DNA of 63,848 nucleotides from Candidatus Zixiibacteriota bacterium (GCA_040756055.1 JBFLZR010000001.1:1-63848), one strand, 5' to 3'; numbered from the stretch's first letter, positions 52,623 through 62,551 are shown. Notes: generated by a model from the sequence alone, not told the origin. Program-made: numbers and translations.

Positions 52623-53271
52623 CTAATACCCCTTGATCGTTATTGTGACCGGCGCTCCTTTTCGGTTTTAACGTCTCCGGGGACGCCACCCCTCCGGAAA
52701 CGATAAACTTGACTCCCTCCTCGATACTCATATCAACCGGAATCACTTCGTCGTCAGGAAACAGGACAACCATCCCCGATATTGGTGTCGGTGTCGAAGG
52801 TAAGAAGACGGCCGCGCACATTTTCGCGGTACCGTCAATATAACAGCTAACCCGGTTCGAAATAAAACCAACCGCCCAGGCTCCCTTCCGCGGGTACTCC
52901 ACCAGCGCCACTTCTTTGAAGGAATTCATTGATGGCATCGTGACGGCCTCCAGAAGCTGCTTGGCTGCGGAATAAACCGGCCTGATAATCGGCATCTTGA
53001 TGAGCACCTTCTCCCCCACGCCATACAGACGGGCGCCGATAAAATTGCGCGTGAGAATCCCGGCCAGTATTATCAGAAGCAGGGTCGTGATAACGCCCAG
53101 CCCATAAACATAGTACCCCAGTACCTTGAAAAGAATCGGCTGCAAAATCCCGTCGATTGCCTCGAACAGGAATTTCAGTACGATATAGGTCAGGATAATC
53201 GGAACTACGACCAGAACGCCGGAAACGAAGTGGACTCTTATCGTATGCAGTATTCTGTTTACTATAGACAT
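52609..53271 (-). CDS. DUF502 membrane protein
   Basis: 220 residues from the ATG at 53271, with GGTGG upstream. Two membrane helices (about residues 12-35 and 55-80) are followed by the DUF502 signature: RPVYSAAKQLLEAVTMPS, EVALVEYPRKGAWAVGFIS, VFLPSTPTPISGMVVLFP and DMSIEEGVKFIVSGG. The family is common in Gram-negative bacteria and plants, without an assigned function. It is the first gene of a three-gene operon driven by a perfect promoter. Confidence 0.92.
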   Translation of the reverse strand: MSIVNRILHTIRVHFVSGVLVVVPIILTYIVLKFLFEAIDGILQPILFKVLGYYVYGLGVITTLLLIILAGILTRNFIGARLYGVGEKVLIKMPIIRPVYSAAKQLLEAVTMPSMNSFKEVALVEYPRKGAWAVGFISNRVSCYIDGTAKMCAAVFLPSTPTPISGMVVLFPDDEVIPVDMSIEEGVKFIVSGGVASPETLKPKRSAGHNNDQGVLGETR

Positions 53272-53304
53272 AGAACCACCCGGATACAAGTCATCCGCAA
53301 CCGG

Positions 53305-53333
53305 ATTATATCCGCCCCTGAAGCTAATGTCAA
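53305..53333 (-). promoter_or_regulatory. Perfect consensus promoter of the DUF502 operon
   Basis: On the minus strand TTGACA (53333-53328), exactly 17 bases, then TATAAT (53310-53305). Transcription starts near 53298, immediately after nuoN ends. Confidence 0.9.
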
Positions 53334-53346
53334 TACTTTTGGTGAC

Positions 53347-54855
53347 TTAGTGGGCGATAAAGCCGAAGCCTTTGGAAATCTCGTCTGCGAATCTCAGGAC
53401 CGGCTCAGGATAAAGGCCGAACAGGAAAATACCAATCAGCCCAATGGCAATGACCGTAACAGCCGGCAAAGAAAGACCGATTTTGTAAGGCGAGTCTTCC
53501 TTTGAGAAGTACATTTGCTTGATCACATTGGCATAGTAAAACAGCGAGAATACGGCGGTTAAAAGACCAACGCCGACCAGCCAGTAGAGCCAGTCGAAGG
53601 AAGTATCCGCCGAAGCCAGGCTGATGGCGGCCGCGAAGACTTTATACTTTGCCAGAAAACCAGCGAGCGGCGGGATACCGGCCAGCGACAACAAGAACAA
53701 AGCCAGCGAAAGCGCAAGAAACGGCGAACTCTTGGCCAGCCCGCGGTAGCTCTCGATCTGGCAGGAGCCGGTCTTATCCTCGAAAATCGCGACAATCGCG
53801 AATGCCCCCATGTTGGCAAACATGTATGCGAAAATATAGTATGCCACCGAAGAAAGGCCATGCTGATTCATCGACACCATACCGATCATGATATAACCGG
53901 CCTGGGCGATCGATGAATATGCCAGCATTCTTTTGATATTCGTCTGACGAATAGCAACCACATTGCCGAGTATCAACGCCAGAATTGCCAGGAAAGCCAC
54001 CAGCTTGCCCCAGTCATTCGGAGCCATCTCCGGCCCATAGAACGCATAAAGGCCGTTGACAAACACTTTGGCGAATGCCACCAGTCCGGCGGCCTTGGAA
54101 CCGACCGACAGAAACGCCGCAACCGGCGTGGGGGAACCCTCGTAAACATCAGGAACCCACTGGTGAAACGGCGGCAAAGCCAGCTTAAACCCGATTCCGG
54201 CCACCACCATGATGATCGCAACGATAAGAATAACGCCGATTTCCCGGAAAGCGAGATGCGTTACCGCGAGATTTATCTTCATCTGAAGCAGATCTGTCGT
54301 CCCGGACATCCCATAGAGGAAAGAGATGCCGTACAAAAGCAGCGCCGATGAGAACGCGCCGATAACGAAATATTTCATACCGGCTTCCACCGACAGCTTG
54401 TCATCCTTGAAAAACGCCGCCAGAACGAAAAGCGGAATGGTCGTCAACTCCAGGCCGATATAAAGCGACAGCAGTTCATTCGACGACGCCAGGAACATCA
54501 TGCCGACCGTTGACAGAAGAATCAGTCCGTAGAACTCGCCGCGATGATTGACTATTTTCTGCCTGGTTAATCCAAAAGAGCTACCGATAGCCATAAAGGC
54601 CGCGCCGAGGAAGATGAATTTGAAGAATACGGCCATCGGATCGTTGTAGAACATGCTTCCAAATCCGCGACCATATCCCGTGAAAGCCCAGATAGCCACC
54701 GTTATCAGGATACCGATAAGCGCCAGGTACCCGACCGCGCTTTCCTTGCTGCGCTTGGTGACGAGGTCAAACGTGAAAACGACCAGGGCCCACACGAACA
54801 AAAACAGCTCGGGGAGCATCAGGCTAATGTTATATTCGGGTAGCTGGAATTCCAT
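53347..54855 (-). CDS. nuoN: NADH-quinone oxidoreductase subunit N
   Basis: 502 residues with about 14 helices, a Mrp-type antiporter-like proton channel of complex I. Family signs include ELLSLYIGLELTTIPLFVLAAF (key Glu), KYFVIGAFSSALLLYGIS, LPPFHQWVPDVYEGSPTPVAAFLSVGSKAAG (in parts) with the key lysine, and MLAYSSIAQAGYIMIG. It is the last gene of the nuo operon, four bases after nuoM. A perfect promoter for DUF502 follows at once. Confidence 0.96.
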   Translation of the reverse strand: MEFQLPEYNISLMLPELFLFVWALVVFTFDLVTKRSKESAVGYLALIGILITVAIWAFTGYGRGFGSMFYNDPMAVFFKFIFLGAAFMAIGSSFGLTRQKIVNHRGEFYGLILLSTVGMMFLASSNELLSLYIGLELTTIPLFVLAAFFKDDKLSVEAGMKYFVIGAFSSALLLYGISFLYGMSGTTDLLQMKINLAVTHLAFREIGVILIVAIIMVVAGIGFKLALPPFHQWVPDVYEGSPTPVAAFLSVGSKAAGLVAFAKVFVNGLYAFYGPEMAPNDWGKLVAFLAILALILGNVVAIRQTNIKRMLAYSSIAQAGYIMIGMVSMNQHGLSSVAYYIFAYMFANMGAFAIVAIFEDKTGSCQIESYRGLAKSSPFLALSLALFLLSLAGIPPLAGFLAKYKVFAAAISLASADTSFDWLYWLVGVGLLTAVFSLFYYANVIKQMYFSKEDSPYKIGLSLPAVTVIAIGLIGIFLFGLYPEPVLRFADEISKGFGFIAH

Positions 54856-54859
54856 CTTT

Positions 54860-56341
54860 CTACCTTGTCATCAAAGTTACCAGGTGTTCCAGGGTCGCCG
54901 TCATCAAATCGGTGAGCGGTTTGGGATAAACACCAACGGCAATAGTAAGCACCGCCAGCGGAGCGACCGAGATGATTTCACGAAGGTTGATATCGGTCAA
55001 GCCACCCCATTTGGCCATGTTGAACTCACCGAGGAATACCTTCTGAACCATGCGAAGCATATAGGTCGCGCCCAGCACCACACCGAGCACCGAAATGCCC
55101 ACCAGCACTTTATTGAGGACGCCGAACGCGCCCACAAAAATCATGAATTCGGATACGAAACCGGACATACCCGGAAGCCCCAGCGCCGCCATCGAGAACA
55201 TCACCATTATACCGGTATAAACCGGAAGCTTGGCGCCAAGACCGCCGAACGCGGCTATTTCACGGGTATGCGCCCGGTCATAAATTACGCCGACCAAAAT
55301 AAATAGTGCGCCCGTGATAAGACCGTGCGAAACCATCTGGAACATACATCCCGCGATGGCGCTCACCGACGAGAACGCCGCCAGGGCCACCATGCAGTAA
55401 CCCATGTGCGACACCGATGAATACGCTACCAGCTTCTTGAGATCCTTCTGAGCCATCGACACCAGAGCGCCATAGATAATTGCAATCACGCCCAGAACGG
55501 CGATCCAGAACGACAACTCTCTGAGCGCCGAAGGGAACATCGGCCAGTTGATGCGAAGCATCGCGTACGTTCCCATCTTAAGCAGGACGCCCGCAAGGAT
55601 GACCGACACCGCCGTCGGCGCCTCCACGTGAGCGTCGGGAAGCCACGTATGGAACGGCCACACCGGTACCTTGATGGCGAAGGCGATAAAGAAGAATATG
55701 AAACAGACCATCTGAAGCGTGTGCGTCATGGTCGGACCATGCTCGAGAAGCGTAATCATATTAAGCGAGTGCGGCTCCGACGTGAAGTACATGATAAGTA
55801 TCGCCACCAGCATGAAAATCGAGCCGAACAACGTGTACAGGAAGAACTTGATAGCCGCGTACTCTTTGCGCGGTCCGCCCCAGACGCCGATCAGGAAATA
55901 CATCGGAACCAGCATGATCTCCCAGAACACGTAAAAGAGGAAGAAGTCGAGCGCCACGAAAACGCCCATCATTCCCGCTTCCAAAAGCAAAAAGAACGCG
56001 AAATACTCCTTCACGCGATTATTGATCCCGAACGAAGCGATCAGCGACAGGGTCGACAGAAGACCGGTCAAAAACAGCATCGGCACCGAAATTCCGTCCA
56101 CACCCAGGTAATACTGAATATTCAGCGACGGAATCCAGTCAAATGGTCCTTCCACATAAGCCATCATGGCCGTTCCGGAGAAATTGAAGAAATAGTCCCA
56201 GGTCAACCAGAAGGATGTGACCATCGGCACAAGGCTGATGATCACTGATGTCCACTTGATGACATCGAATTTATCTTTAGGAAGGAACATCACGATTATC
56301 ATTCCCAGCAGGGGAACAAAAACAAGAGAGCTCAAAATCAT
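54860..56341 (-). CDS. nuoM: NADH-quinone oxidoreductase subunit M
   Basis: 493 residues with about 14 helices. LFYVFWEIMLVPMYFLIG holds the conserved Glu. KVPVWPFHTWLPDAHVEAPTAVSVILAGVLLKMGTYAMLR (in parts) holds the key Lys. VAYSSVSHMGYC follows. It is one of three antiporter-like proton channels of complex I. It lies 25 bases after nuoL. Confidence 0.97.
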   Translation of the reverse strand: MILSSLVFVPLLGMIIVMFLPKDKFDVIKWTSVIISLVPMVTSFWLTWDYFFNFSGTAMMAYVEGPFDWIPSLNIQYYLGVDGISVPMLFLTGLLSTLSLIASFGINNRVKEYFAFFLLLEAGMMGVFVALDFFLFYVFWEIMLVPMYFLIGVWGGPRKEYAAIKFFLYTLFGSIFMLVAILIMYFTSEPHSLNMITLLEHGPTMTHTLQMVCFIFFFIAFAIKVPVWPFHTWLPDAHVEAPTAVSVILAGVLLKMGTYAMLRINWPMFPSALRELSFWIAVLGVIAIIYGALVSMAQKDLKKLVAYSSVSHMGYCMVALAAFSSVSAIAGCMFQMVSHGLITGALFILVGVIYDRAHTREIAAFGGLGAKLPVYTGIMVMFSMAALGLPGMSGFVSEFMIFVGAFGVLNKVLVGISVLGVVLGATYMLRMVQKVFLGEFNMAKWGGLTDINLREIISVAPLAVLTIAVGVYPKPLTDLMTATLEHLVTLMTR

Positions 56342-56366
56342 TGTAATCTATCCTCCAATATCGAAA

Positions 56367-58460
56367 CTATTCTTCACCTTCGGAATCCTGATCGGCCTTC
56401 ACGCCAACCGACAGAATGCGCGTCAGAAGCGCCAGCAGCGAGACTCCCAGGACGAACACAATCGTTACCGTCGGCCAATCCAGAGCCAGGAATGATTTAT
56501 CGAATTTATATATACCAAACAGAACCAGCACAGTCAGAATGAAGAGAGTATAGAATTGCATGGAACCGGTCTGGACGAAGCGAAGGATATTCGCACCCTG
56601 CCGGACAACCCAGCCCGAACCGTTAACCGCACCGTCGACAATCCACACATCGAACCACTGTTTGACATCGGCCCACTTGACCGTCAGCCAGCCGGTGAAA
56701 TTGACCAACCCGTCAATCACGTTGGCATCGAACTTCCACATGAATCCGGCAATCGCCATCACCGGGTCGAGAATCACCTTCTGATAAATCTCGTCGAAGT
56801 AATATTTGTTATACAGAAGCTTGTACAGCGGACGGAACTTCTCGGCCAGAGCATCAGCCGATATCGACTTCTTGTAATACATCAGATAAGCCAGATAAAT
56901 GCCACTCAAGCCAACCAGCGTCGCGATAAGAGCCATGATCCAACTGAAATGCGGATAGTACGGCTCGCCGTGATACACGAAACTCGCGAAACTCGGCAAA
57001 TGGAACCATCCCGGAGCGCCTGCCCAACCCGCCACAACAGCGAGAATGCCCAGAAACACCAGCGGATAGGTCATGTTCTTCGGCGACTCGTGAGCATGAT
57101 CATATCGGTGTTCATCGCGTGGCTTGCCAAAGAACGTCAGGAAACACAGCCGCCACATATAAAACGCCGTCATGAACGCAATACCGAGCGTGCCGACCAA
57201 GAACACCGGATGATGCGAAGCTGCCGCGACAATCTCGTCCTTCGAGAAAAACCCCGAAAACGGCGGAATGCCGGCGATTGACAGCGATGCTATCATAAAT
57301 GTGACCGCCGTGATTTTCATCTTTTTGAGCAGTCCGCCCATCTCCTGAATATCGTTGGTGTGCACCGCGTGAATCACCGAACCCGCGCCAAGGAACAACA
57401 GGCCCTTGAAGAAAGCGTGCGTGTACAGATGGAATGTACCGGCATAAAATCCCGGCGAATGATGGCCGTGGGCCGTGTCGAAACCGTAAAGGCCCAGCGC
57501 CATTATCATATATCCAAGCTGACTCACCGTCGAGTAAGCCAGAATGCGCTTAATATCATTTTGAACCAGACCAATCGAGGCCGCCATAAACGATGTTATC
57601 AAGCCAATAATCGCCACCACCATCGAGGCATCAGCCGAAGTAACAAACAAAGGCATCGAGCGAGCCACCAGATATACACCGGCGGCAACCATCGTGGCAG
57701 CGTGAATCAAAGCCGAAACCGGTGTCGGCCCTTCCATAGCATCCGGCAGCCACACATGAAGCGGGAACTGAGCTGATTTACCCACCGCTCCGCAAAAGAC
57801 ACCCACAGCCGCCATTGTCAAAATTCCCGCGGGTATCGCACCCGATTTGGCTATGTCGAAAACTCCATGATAATTGAAAGTTCCGAAATAGACACCAATC
57901 ATGAATAAACCGACCAGGAACCCGAGGTCACCCACACGAGTCGTGATAAACGCTTTCTTGCAGGCGTCGGCCGCCGACTTCTTCTCGAACCAGAAGCCGA
58001 TCAAAAGGTACGATGTCAGACCAACCAATTCCCAGAAGATGAAGATCATGAAGAAGTTGTTCGCGACCACCAGTCCGAGCATCGAAAACAAAAACAGCGA
58101 CAAGTACGCGAAGAACCGGCTGAAACGCGGGTCGTTGTGCATGTACCCGACCGAATAAATTTGCACACACGCGCCAACCGTTGTGACCACAACCAGCATA
58201 ATCGCCGTCAGCGGATCGACCAGGATGCCGATCTCAAGGATGAAATTAGGAAGGTCCACAAACCTGTAAAAAGCCTCGAAACTGGTCTCTCCGCCGGCCG
58301 CTATTCTCTCAAACAGGATAATCACCGACATCACCCAGGCCGCCAGAATCATCGAGATCGAAAAGACAGCCGAAACCATCTCTTTCCAACGAAGGAAAAA
58401 GACAATCATCACGAACGAGAACAGAGGCAGCAGCGGAATAAGATATGCTAATTCGGTCAT
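56367..58460 (-). CDS. nuoL: NADH-quinone oxidoreductase subunit L
   Basis: 697 residues. The antiporter-like core shows IFWELVGLTSYLLIGFWF, KSAQFPLHVWLPDAMEGPTPVSALIHAATM (in parts) and LAYSTVSQLGYMIMA. A C-terminal extension supplies the long lateral helix that spans the membrane arm of complex I (about residues 550-620), ending with a further transmembrane segment. Length is in the normal range. It lies ten bases after nuoK. Confidence 0.97.
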   Translation of the reverse strand: MTELAYLIPLLPLFSFVMIVFFLRWKEMVSAVFSISMILAAWVMSVIILFERIAAGGETSFEAFYRFVDLPNFILEIGILVDPLTAIMLVVVTTVGACVQIYSVGYMHNDPRFSRFFAYLSLFLFSMLGLVVANNFFMIFIFWELVGLTSYLLIGFWFEKKSAADACKKAFITTRVGDLGFLVGLFMIGVYFGTFNYHGVFDIAKSGAIPAGILTMAAVGVFCGAVGKSAQFPLHVWLPDAMEGPTPVSALIHAATMVAAGVYLVARSMPLFVTSADASMVVAIIGLITSFMAASIGLVQNDIKRILAYSTVSQLGYMIMALGLYGFDTAHGHHSPGFYAGTFHLYTHAFFKGLLFLGAGSVIHAVHTNDIQEMGGLLKKMKITAVTFMIASLSIAGIPPFSGFFSKDEIVAAASHHPVFLVGTLGIAFMTAFYMWRLCFLTFFGKPRDEHRYDHAHESPKNMTYPLVFLGILAVVAGWAGAPGWFHLPSFASFVYHGEPYYPHFSWIMALIATLVGLSGIYLAYLMYYKKSISADALAEKFRPLYKLLYNKYYFDEIYQKVILDPVMAIAGFMWKFDANVIDGLVNFTGWLTVKWADVKQWFDVWIVDGAVNGSGWVVRQGANILRFVQTGSMQFYTLFILTVLVLFGIYKFDKSFLALDWPTVTIVFVLGVSLLALLTRILSVGVKADQDSEGEE

Positions 58461-58470
58461 TTTACCAGCC

Positions 58471-58770
58471 TTACCACTTCATCACACTGACATTGTCAGC
58501 TTTGATACCCTGCCAGTTGCGATACAACAACAGGACGATGGCCAGTCCCACCACCGCTTCAGCGGCGGCAACGACAATAATGAAAATGGCGAACATCTGT
58601 CCCACCATGCCATCGGCCCATACGAATTTATTAAAGGCCACGAAATTAATATTCGCGGCATTGAACATCAATTCCAGAGACATCAAAATTCCAATAACAT
58701 TCCTGCGGGTGAGCACCCCGAACAACCCGATGGCAAACAGTATCGATGCCAGCGTCAAATACGATAACAT
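58471..58770 (-). CDS. nuoK: NADH-quinone oxidoreductase subunit K
   Basis: 99 residues with three membrane helices. GVLTRRNVIGILMSLELMFNAANINFVAF contains the conserved Glu of helix 2 (in parts), and VVAAAEAVVGLAIVLLLYRN the second Glu of helix 3. It starts within the end of nuoJ by one base. Confidence 0.96.
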   Translation of the reverse strand: MLSYLTLASILFAIGLFGVLTRRNVIGILMSLELMFNAANINFVAFNKFVWADGMVGQMFAIFIIVVAAAEAVVGLAIVLLLYRNWQGIKADNVSVMKW

Positions 58771-59318
58771 CAGGAACGCTCCTTTCTGGCCAGCACGATA
58801 GCGCCGATCATGGCCGCCAGAAGCAGCACGGAGACTACTTCGAAAGGCAACATATAATCCGTCATAAGATATTTACCGAGCGTTGCCACATTATCTACCG
58901 GAAGCGTCCCCTTGGTCTGTCCCCAGAGTGAAATAATCCCGCCGCCGTCGGTAGTCTGCGTAAGCTGCCTGTTGGTCAGCCAGATAAGCCACGGCACGCC
59001 GGCTCCGAGAAGCAGACAGACAAAGAACGACACCAGCACATTCTCGTTCGACTGCCGTATCTTTTTCGATGCCAGGTTGGAGGTCAACATGATGGCGAAT
59101 ATCATGAGGATTGCCACCGCGCCGACATATATAAGCACCTGCGCCGCCGCCAAAAATTCCGCATCGAGCAAAATGAAAATGCCGGCCACCGAAAACAGGC
59201 ACAAAATCAAAAAGAGGGCGCTGTGGAAAATATTCTTCAGCGTCACCACCATAAAACCGGAGACAACGATGACTACCGAGAGAATCCAGAACACTATTGA
59301 AGTGTGCGGTTCAGTCAT
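58770..59318 (-). CDS. nuoJ: NADH-quinone oxidoreductase subunit J
   Basis: 182 residues with five membrane helices: VVVSGFMVVTLKNIFHSALFL, LDAEFLAAAQVLIYVGAVAI (typical NuoJ signature with EFL/QVLIYVGAV), and a C-terminal FEVVSVLLLAAMIGAIVLAR. It forms the hinge of the proton path near the quinone module. It starts two bases after nuoI stops. Confidence 0.96.
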   Translation of the reverse strand: MTEPHTSIVFWILSVVIVVSGFMVVTLKNIFHSALFLILCLFSVAGIFILLDAEFLAAAQVLIYVGAVAILMIFAIMLTSNLASKKIRQSNENVLVSFFVCLLLGAGVPWLIWLTNRQLTQTTDGGGIISLWGQTKGTLPVDNVATLGKYLMTDYMLPFEVVSVLLLAAMIGAIVLARKERS

Positions 59319-59320
59319 GA

Positions 59321-59896
59321 CTACGCCTCTCCCTCTTTTTTATCGTCGCTTCCACCCTGCTCGGGTTTTTGTTCTGCGGCTTTTTCCGCGCCGGGATTTG
59401 CGGCAGCTGCGGCCGGTTGGTTCTCCGGCTTGGGCGCCGGCTTCTTCTTGGGCTTCGCTTCGTAGGCGACATCGCGCCCTACCTCCTGAAGCCTGTTCAT
59501 ATCCCACATAAGATCGTCTTTATTCTCGGTGGAAAACTCGTACTTCGGCGCCAGCTTAATGGCCGAGAAATTACACGCCTCCTCACACAGACCGCAGAAA
59601 CAGCAGATACCCAGATCGACATTGAAAACCTTGAGCTGGCGCTTTTTGTCCTCACCGCGCGGAGCATCGATAAAAATCGCCGCCGTCGGACAGGCCCGCA
59701 TACAGAGCATACATGCCGTACAATTGAGTTCGCCGGTCTCTTTATCGGAAAGAAGAACCACGATCCCGCGCGAGCGCTCGGGCATCGGCCACTTCTCTTC
59801 AGGGTACTGCAGCGTCACAGCATGTTTGCCGAGATGCTTGCCGGTAATTCCCAGCCCGGCAATAAGCTCTTTCAATCCTTTTAACAAACTCAGCAT
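59321..59896 (-). CDS. nuoI: NADH-quinone oxidoreductase subunit I with charged C-terminal tail
   Basis: 191 residues. Two 4Fe-4S motifs: C59-x2-C62-x2-C65-x3-C69 (CTACMLCMRACP) and C98-x2-C101-x2-C104-x3-C108 (CCFCGLCEEACNF, with an extra C99 and Asn in place of the usual Pro after the last Cys). These clusters (N6a, N6b) pass electrons to NuoB. From residue 146 on, the sequence is a low-complexity Lys/Pro/Ala/Glu tail of about 45 residues, longer than usual. The absence of nuoE, nuoF and nuoG makes this subunit the probable docking point for the electron donor. Confidence 0.95.
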   Translation of the reverse strand: MLSLLKGLKELIAGLGITGKHLGKHAVTLQYPEEKWPMPERSRGIVVLLSDKETGELNCTACMLCMRACPTAAIFIDAPRGEDKKRQLKVFNVDLGICCFCGLCEEACNFSAIKLAPKYEFSTENKDDLMWDMNRLQEVGRDVAYEAKPKKKPAPKPENQPAAAAANPGAEKAAEQKPEQGGSDDKKEGEA

Positions 59897-59909
59897 CCGC
59901 TATCCTGTC

Positions 59910-60977
59910 CTACCAATACCACCCGGCATACTTCATTACAGCCGCGAGGATCAAGTTGGCAAATGTAATCGGCACCAAAATCTTCCACGCGAATTCCATC
60001 AACTGGTCCACGCGCAAGCGCGGATAAGTCCACCTGAAAAGCATAAGAAGCAAAACAACCATCATCGTCTTGCCCAAAAACCATATCCACGACGGTATGA
60101 ATCCGAATCCGTTCCAGCCGCCGAAGAAAAGCGTGACGGCAATCGCCGATACCGTGAACATATTCACGAATTCAGCCAGGAAAAACATCGCGAACTTCAT
60201 ACCGGAATACTCAACGTTGAATCCCGCCACCAACTCCTGCTCGGCCTCGGGAATATCAAACGGCGTGCGGTTGGCCTCCGCCGTCGCGGCGATAATATAA
60301 GTGATGAAAGCTATCGGGCCGAACGGCACCCTGAATACAAACCAGTTGTAAAACCAGCCGGACTGCGATTCGACTATATCCACCATCGACATCGAACCGA
60401 CAAACAAAACCACCGCCAGAATCGATCCGACCATCGGAACTTCATAACTGACGACCTGCGCCGCCGAACGCATTCCGCCCAGCAAGGCGTACTTGTTATT
60501 GGAGCCCCATCCCGCCATCAACAGCGATATAATGGTGAAAGTCGTAATCGCGATTACATAAAGAATACCGATACTGAGGTCAGCGACAATCAGCCCCTCA
60601 CCGAAAGGTATCACCACATAAGCCGCAAAGGCCGCCACGAAAGCTATGATAGGCGCCCAGAAAAAGACCGGCTTATCACGAGTTACGACGAGGACGTCTT
60701 CTTTCTGTAGCAGCTTTAAGCCATCCATCAGCGTTTGGTACCATCCGTGCCAGCCGTTGCGCATCGGGCCGAATCTCTGCTGCATGTGCCCGGCGATCTT
60801 GCGTTCCCACCACACCAGAAACAGCGCCAGCACCGCCAGCACACCGAACATCATCACGCCGAGACCCGTATACACGACCACCGTGAGCCACGCCCCTTTA
60901 AGCCCCAGCCCCCGAAGCAAATCCAGTATCCACAGGAAGACCGGCTGAAGTTCGATAGCCATGAGCGGAGTAGCCAT
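59910..60977 (-). CDS. nuoH: NADH-quinone oxidoreductase subunit H
   Basis: 355 residues with eight or nine membrane helices. WWERKIAGHMQQRFGPMRNGWHG and LLQKEDVLVVTRDKP are typical of the quinone-channel subunit. Further signatures are RSAAQVVSYEVPM, EANRTPFDIPEAEQELVAGFNVEYSGMKFAMFFLAEF (in parts) and RWTYPRLRVDQLMEFAWKIL. It shares one base with the end of nuoD. Confidence 0.97.
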   Translation of the reverse strand: MATPLMAIELQPVFLWILDLLRGLGLKGAWLTVVVYTGLGVMMFGVLAVLALFLVWWERKIAGHMQQRFGPMRNGWHGWYQTLMDGLKLLQKEDVLVVTRDKPVFFWAPIIAFVAAFAAYVVIPFGEGLIVADLSIGILYVIAITTFTIISLLMAGWGSNNKYALLGGMRSAAQVVSYEVPMVGSILAVVLFVGSMSMVDIVESQSGWFYNWFVFRVPFGPIAFITYIIAATAEANRTPFDIPEAEQELVAGFNVEYSGMKFAMFFLAEFVNMFTVSAIAVTLFFGGWNGFGFIPSWIWFLGKTMMVVLLLMLFRWTYPRLRVDQLMEFAWKILVPITFANLILAAVMKYAGWYW

Positions 60978-62080
60978 TACCTATCCACCTCCGGCATGAT
61001 CACATCGAACGATGCGAATATCGCTACCAGGTCGGCGATGAGGCCTCCGGTCGCGAAATGCGGCAGTGCCTGAAGATGATTGTACGACCCGCCGCGCGTC
61101 TTGACACGAACCGGCTTCTCGCTGCCATCGGAAAGAATATAGACACCCATCTCGCCGCGCGAGTTTTCGATTCTGCTGTAAACTTCGCCCGCCGGCGGTT
61201 TGAATTTCATCGGCACTTTGGCCGTGATGTCCCCTTCCGGAAGTCCGTCAAGAGCCTGGCTGATAATCTTTATTGACTGCTTGATTTCATCAAGACGAAG
61301 CATATACCGGTCGAACACATCACTGTTGTGGCGAACCGGGATCTCAAAATCAAATCTATCATATATCGAATATGGGTCATCCCGCCTCAAATCAAAATCT
61401 ACACCCGCTGCCCGGAGAATAGGACCCGATACGGCGTAGTCTATCGCCAGTTGTTTTGGAAGATGACCGATACCTATCGTGCGCGCCTTCCAGATCGGGT
61501 TACCGTTCAACAACGCTTCATATTCCAGCACTTTTTCGCCAATAATCTTGATGGCTTCACGGCACTTCGGCACGAACTCGGCGGGAATGTCCCTTGATAC
61601 GCCGCCGATACGGATATAATTGTAGGTCAACCTCTGGCCGCACGTCATCTCGAACAGATCCATGATATATTCCCGCTCGCGAAGCGCGTACAGAAACGGC
61701 GTCAGAGCGCCAATATCCATGGCCGTGGTGCCGAAGAAAATCAGGTGCGAAGCGATACGATTCAACTCGAGCATGATCACGCGGAGATATTCGGCGCGCT
61801 CCGGGACTTCAATCTGCGCCAGCTTCTCGGCCGCCAGCGCGAAAACGTAATTGCACGACATCGCCGTCACGTACTCGAATCGGTCAAGAATGGGAATACA
61901 CTGATGATAGGTGCGGTTTTCGCAGATCTTCTCGATGGCGCGATGGAGATAACCGATATACGGCTCAATCGCCATCACCTTCTCACCATCCATCGTCAAC
62001 AACAGGCGGCACACGCCGTGGGTCGACGGGTGGTGCGGCCCCATATTGACGACAAATTCTTCAGTGCGCAGCGCTGCCAT
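60977..62080 (-). CDS. nuoD: NADH-quinone oxidoreductase subunit D
   Basis: 367 residues. VNMGPHHPSTHGVCRLLL has the quinone-head His, and YLHRAIEKICENRTYHQ and LDRFEYVTAMSCNYVFALAAEKL follow (in parts). The end SFDVIMPEVDR is typical. It forms the quinone site with NuoB. It is separate from nuoC, which ends two bases before it starts; there is no nuoCD fusion. Confidence 0.97.
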   Translation of the reverse strand: MAALRTEEFVVNMGPHHPSTHGVCRLLLTMDGEKVMAIEPYIGYLHRAIEKICENRTYHQCIPILDRFEYVTAMSCNYVFALAAEKLAQIEVPERAEYLRVIMLELNRIASHLIFFGTTAMDIGALTPFLYALREREYIMDLFEMTCGQRLTYNYIRIGGVSRDIPAEFVPKCREAIKIIGEKVLEYEALLNGNPIWKARTIGIGHLPKQLAIDYAVSGPILRAAGVDFDLRRDDPYSIYDRFDFEIPVRHNSDVFDRYMLRLDEIKQSIKIISQALDGLPEGDITAKVPMKFKPPAGEVYSRIENSRGEMGVYILSDGSEKPVRVKTRGGSYNHLQALPHFATGGLIADLVAIFASFDVIMPEVDR

Positions 62081-62082
62081 CC

Positions 62083-62550
62083 TTAAAGCTCCGGAAAACG
62101 AATAAAGTCGGGGGCATCCCAGTCTTTACGCATCGGATGACCCTGGTCCCAGTCATCAGGAAGAAGGAACCGTTTCAGGTTGTTGTGATTTCTGACATTG
62201 ATACCGTACAGCTCCCACATTTCACGCTCATACCATCCGGCGGCCGGCCAAACCGGCTGCACCGAGTCAACCTCGGCTTTGTCGTACGGCAGCTTGAACT
62301 TAAAATCCAGTCTGAGCTTGTTGTCAATGGAAGCTATTGAATAGACGACTTCGAAATTTTCTTTCGTATCCTGACCGTGCATGTTGCAAAGGAAATCGAA
62401 CTTGAGCTTTTCATCATCGTGAAGCGCCCTGGCAACTTCGAGCAGCTTGGCCGGATTAATCTCATACAGCGGGTCGAAACGTCCCGTTTCCAGAAGCGTC
62501 ATGGCCGGAAAATTACTGCTGATATAACTCTTGAGCTCGTCTTTTGTCAT
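62083..62550 (-). CDS. nuoC: NADH-quinone oxidoreductase subunit C
   Basis: 155 residues. FDFLCNMHGQDTKENFEVVYSI and the diagnostic WPAAGWYEREMWELYGINVRNHNNLKRFLLPDDWDQGHPMRKDW are visible (in parts). It is a peripheral-arm subunit next to NuoD. It starts one base after nuoB's stop. Confidence 0.96.
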   Translation of the reverse strand: MTKDELKSYISSNFPAMTLLETGRFDPLYEINPAKLLEVARALHDDEKLKFDFLCNMHGQDTKENFEVVYSIASIDNKLRLDFKFKLPYDKAEVDSVQPVWPAAGWYEREMWELYGINVRNHNNLKRFLLPDDWDQGHPMRKDWDAPDFIRFPEL

Positions 62551-62551
62551 C

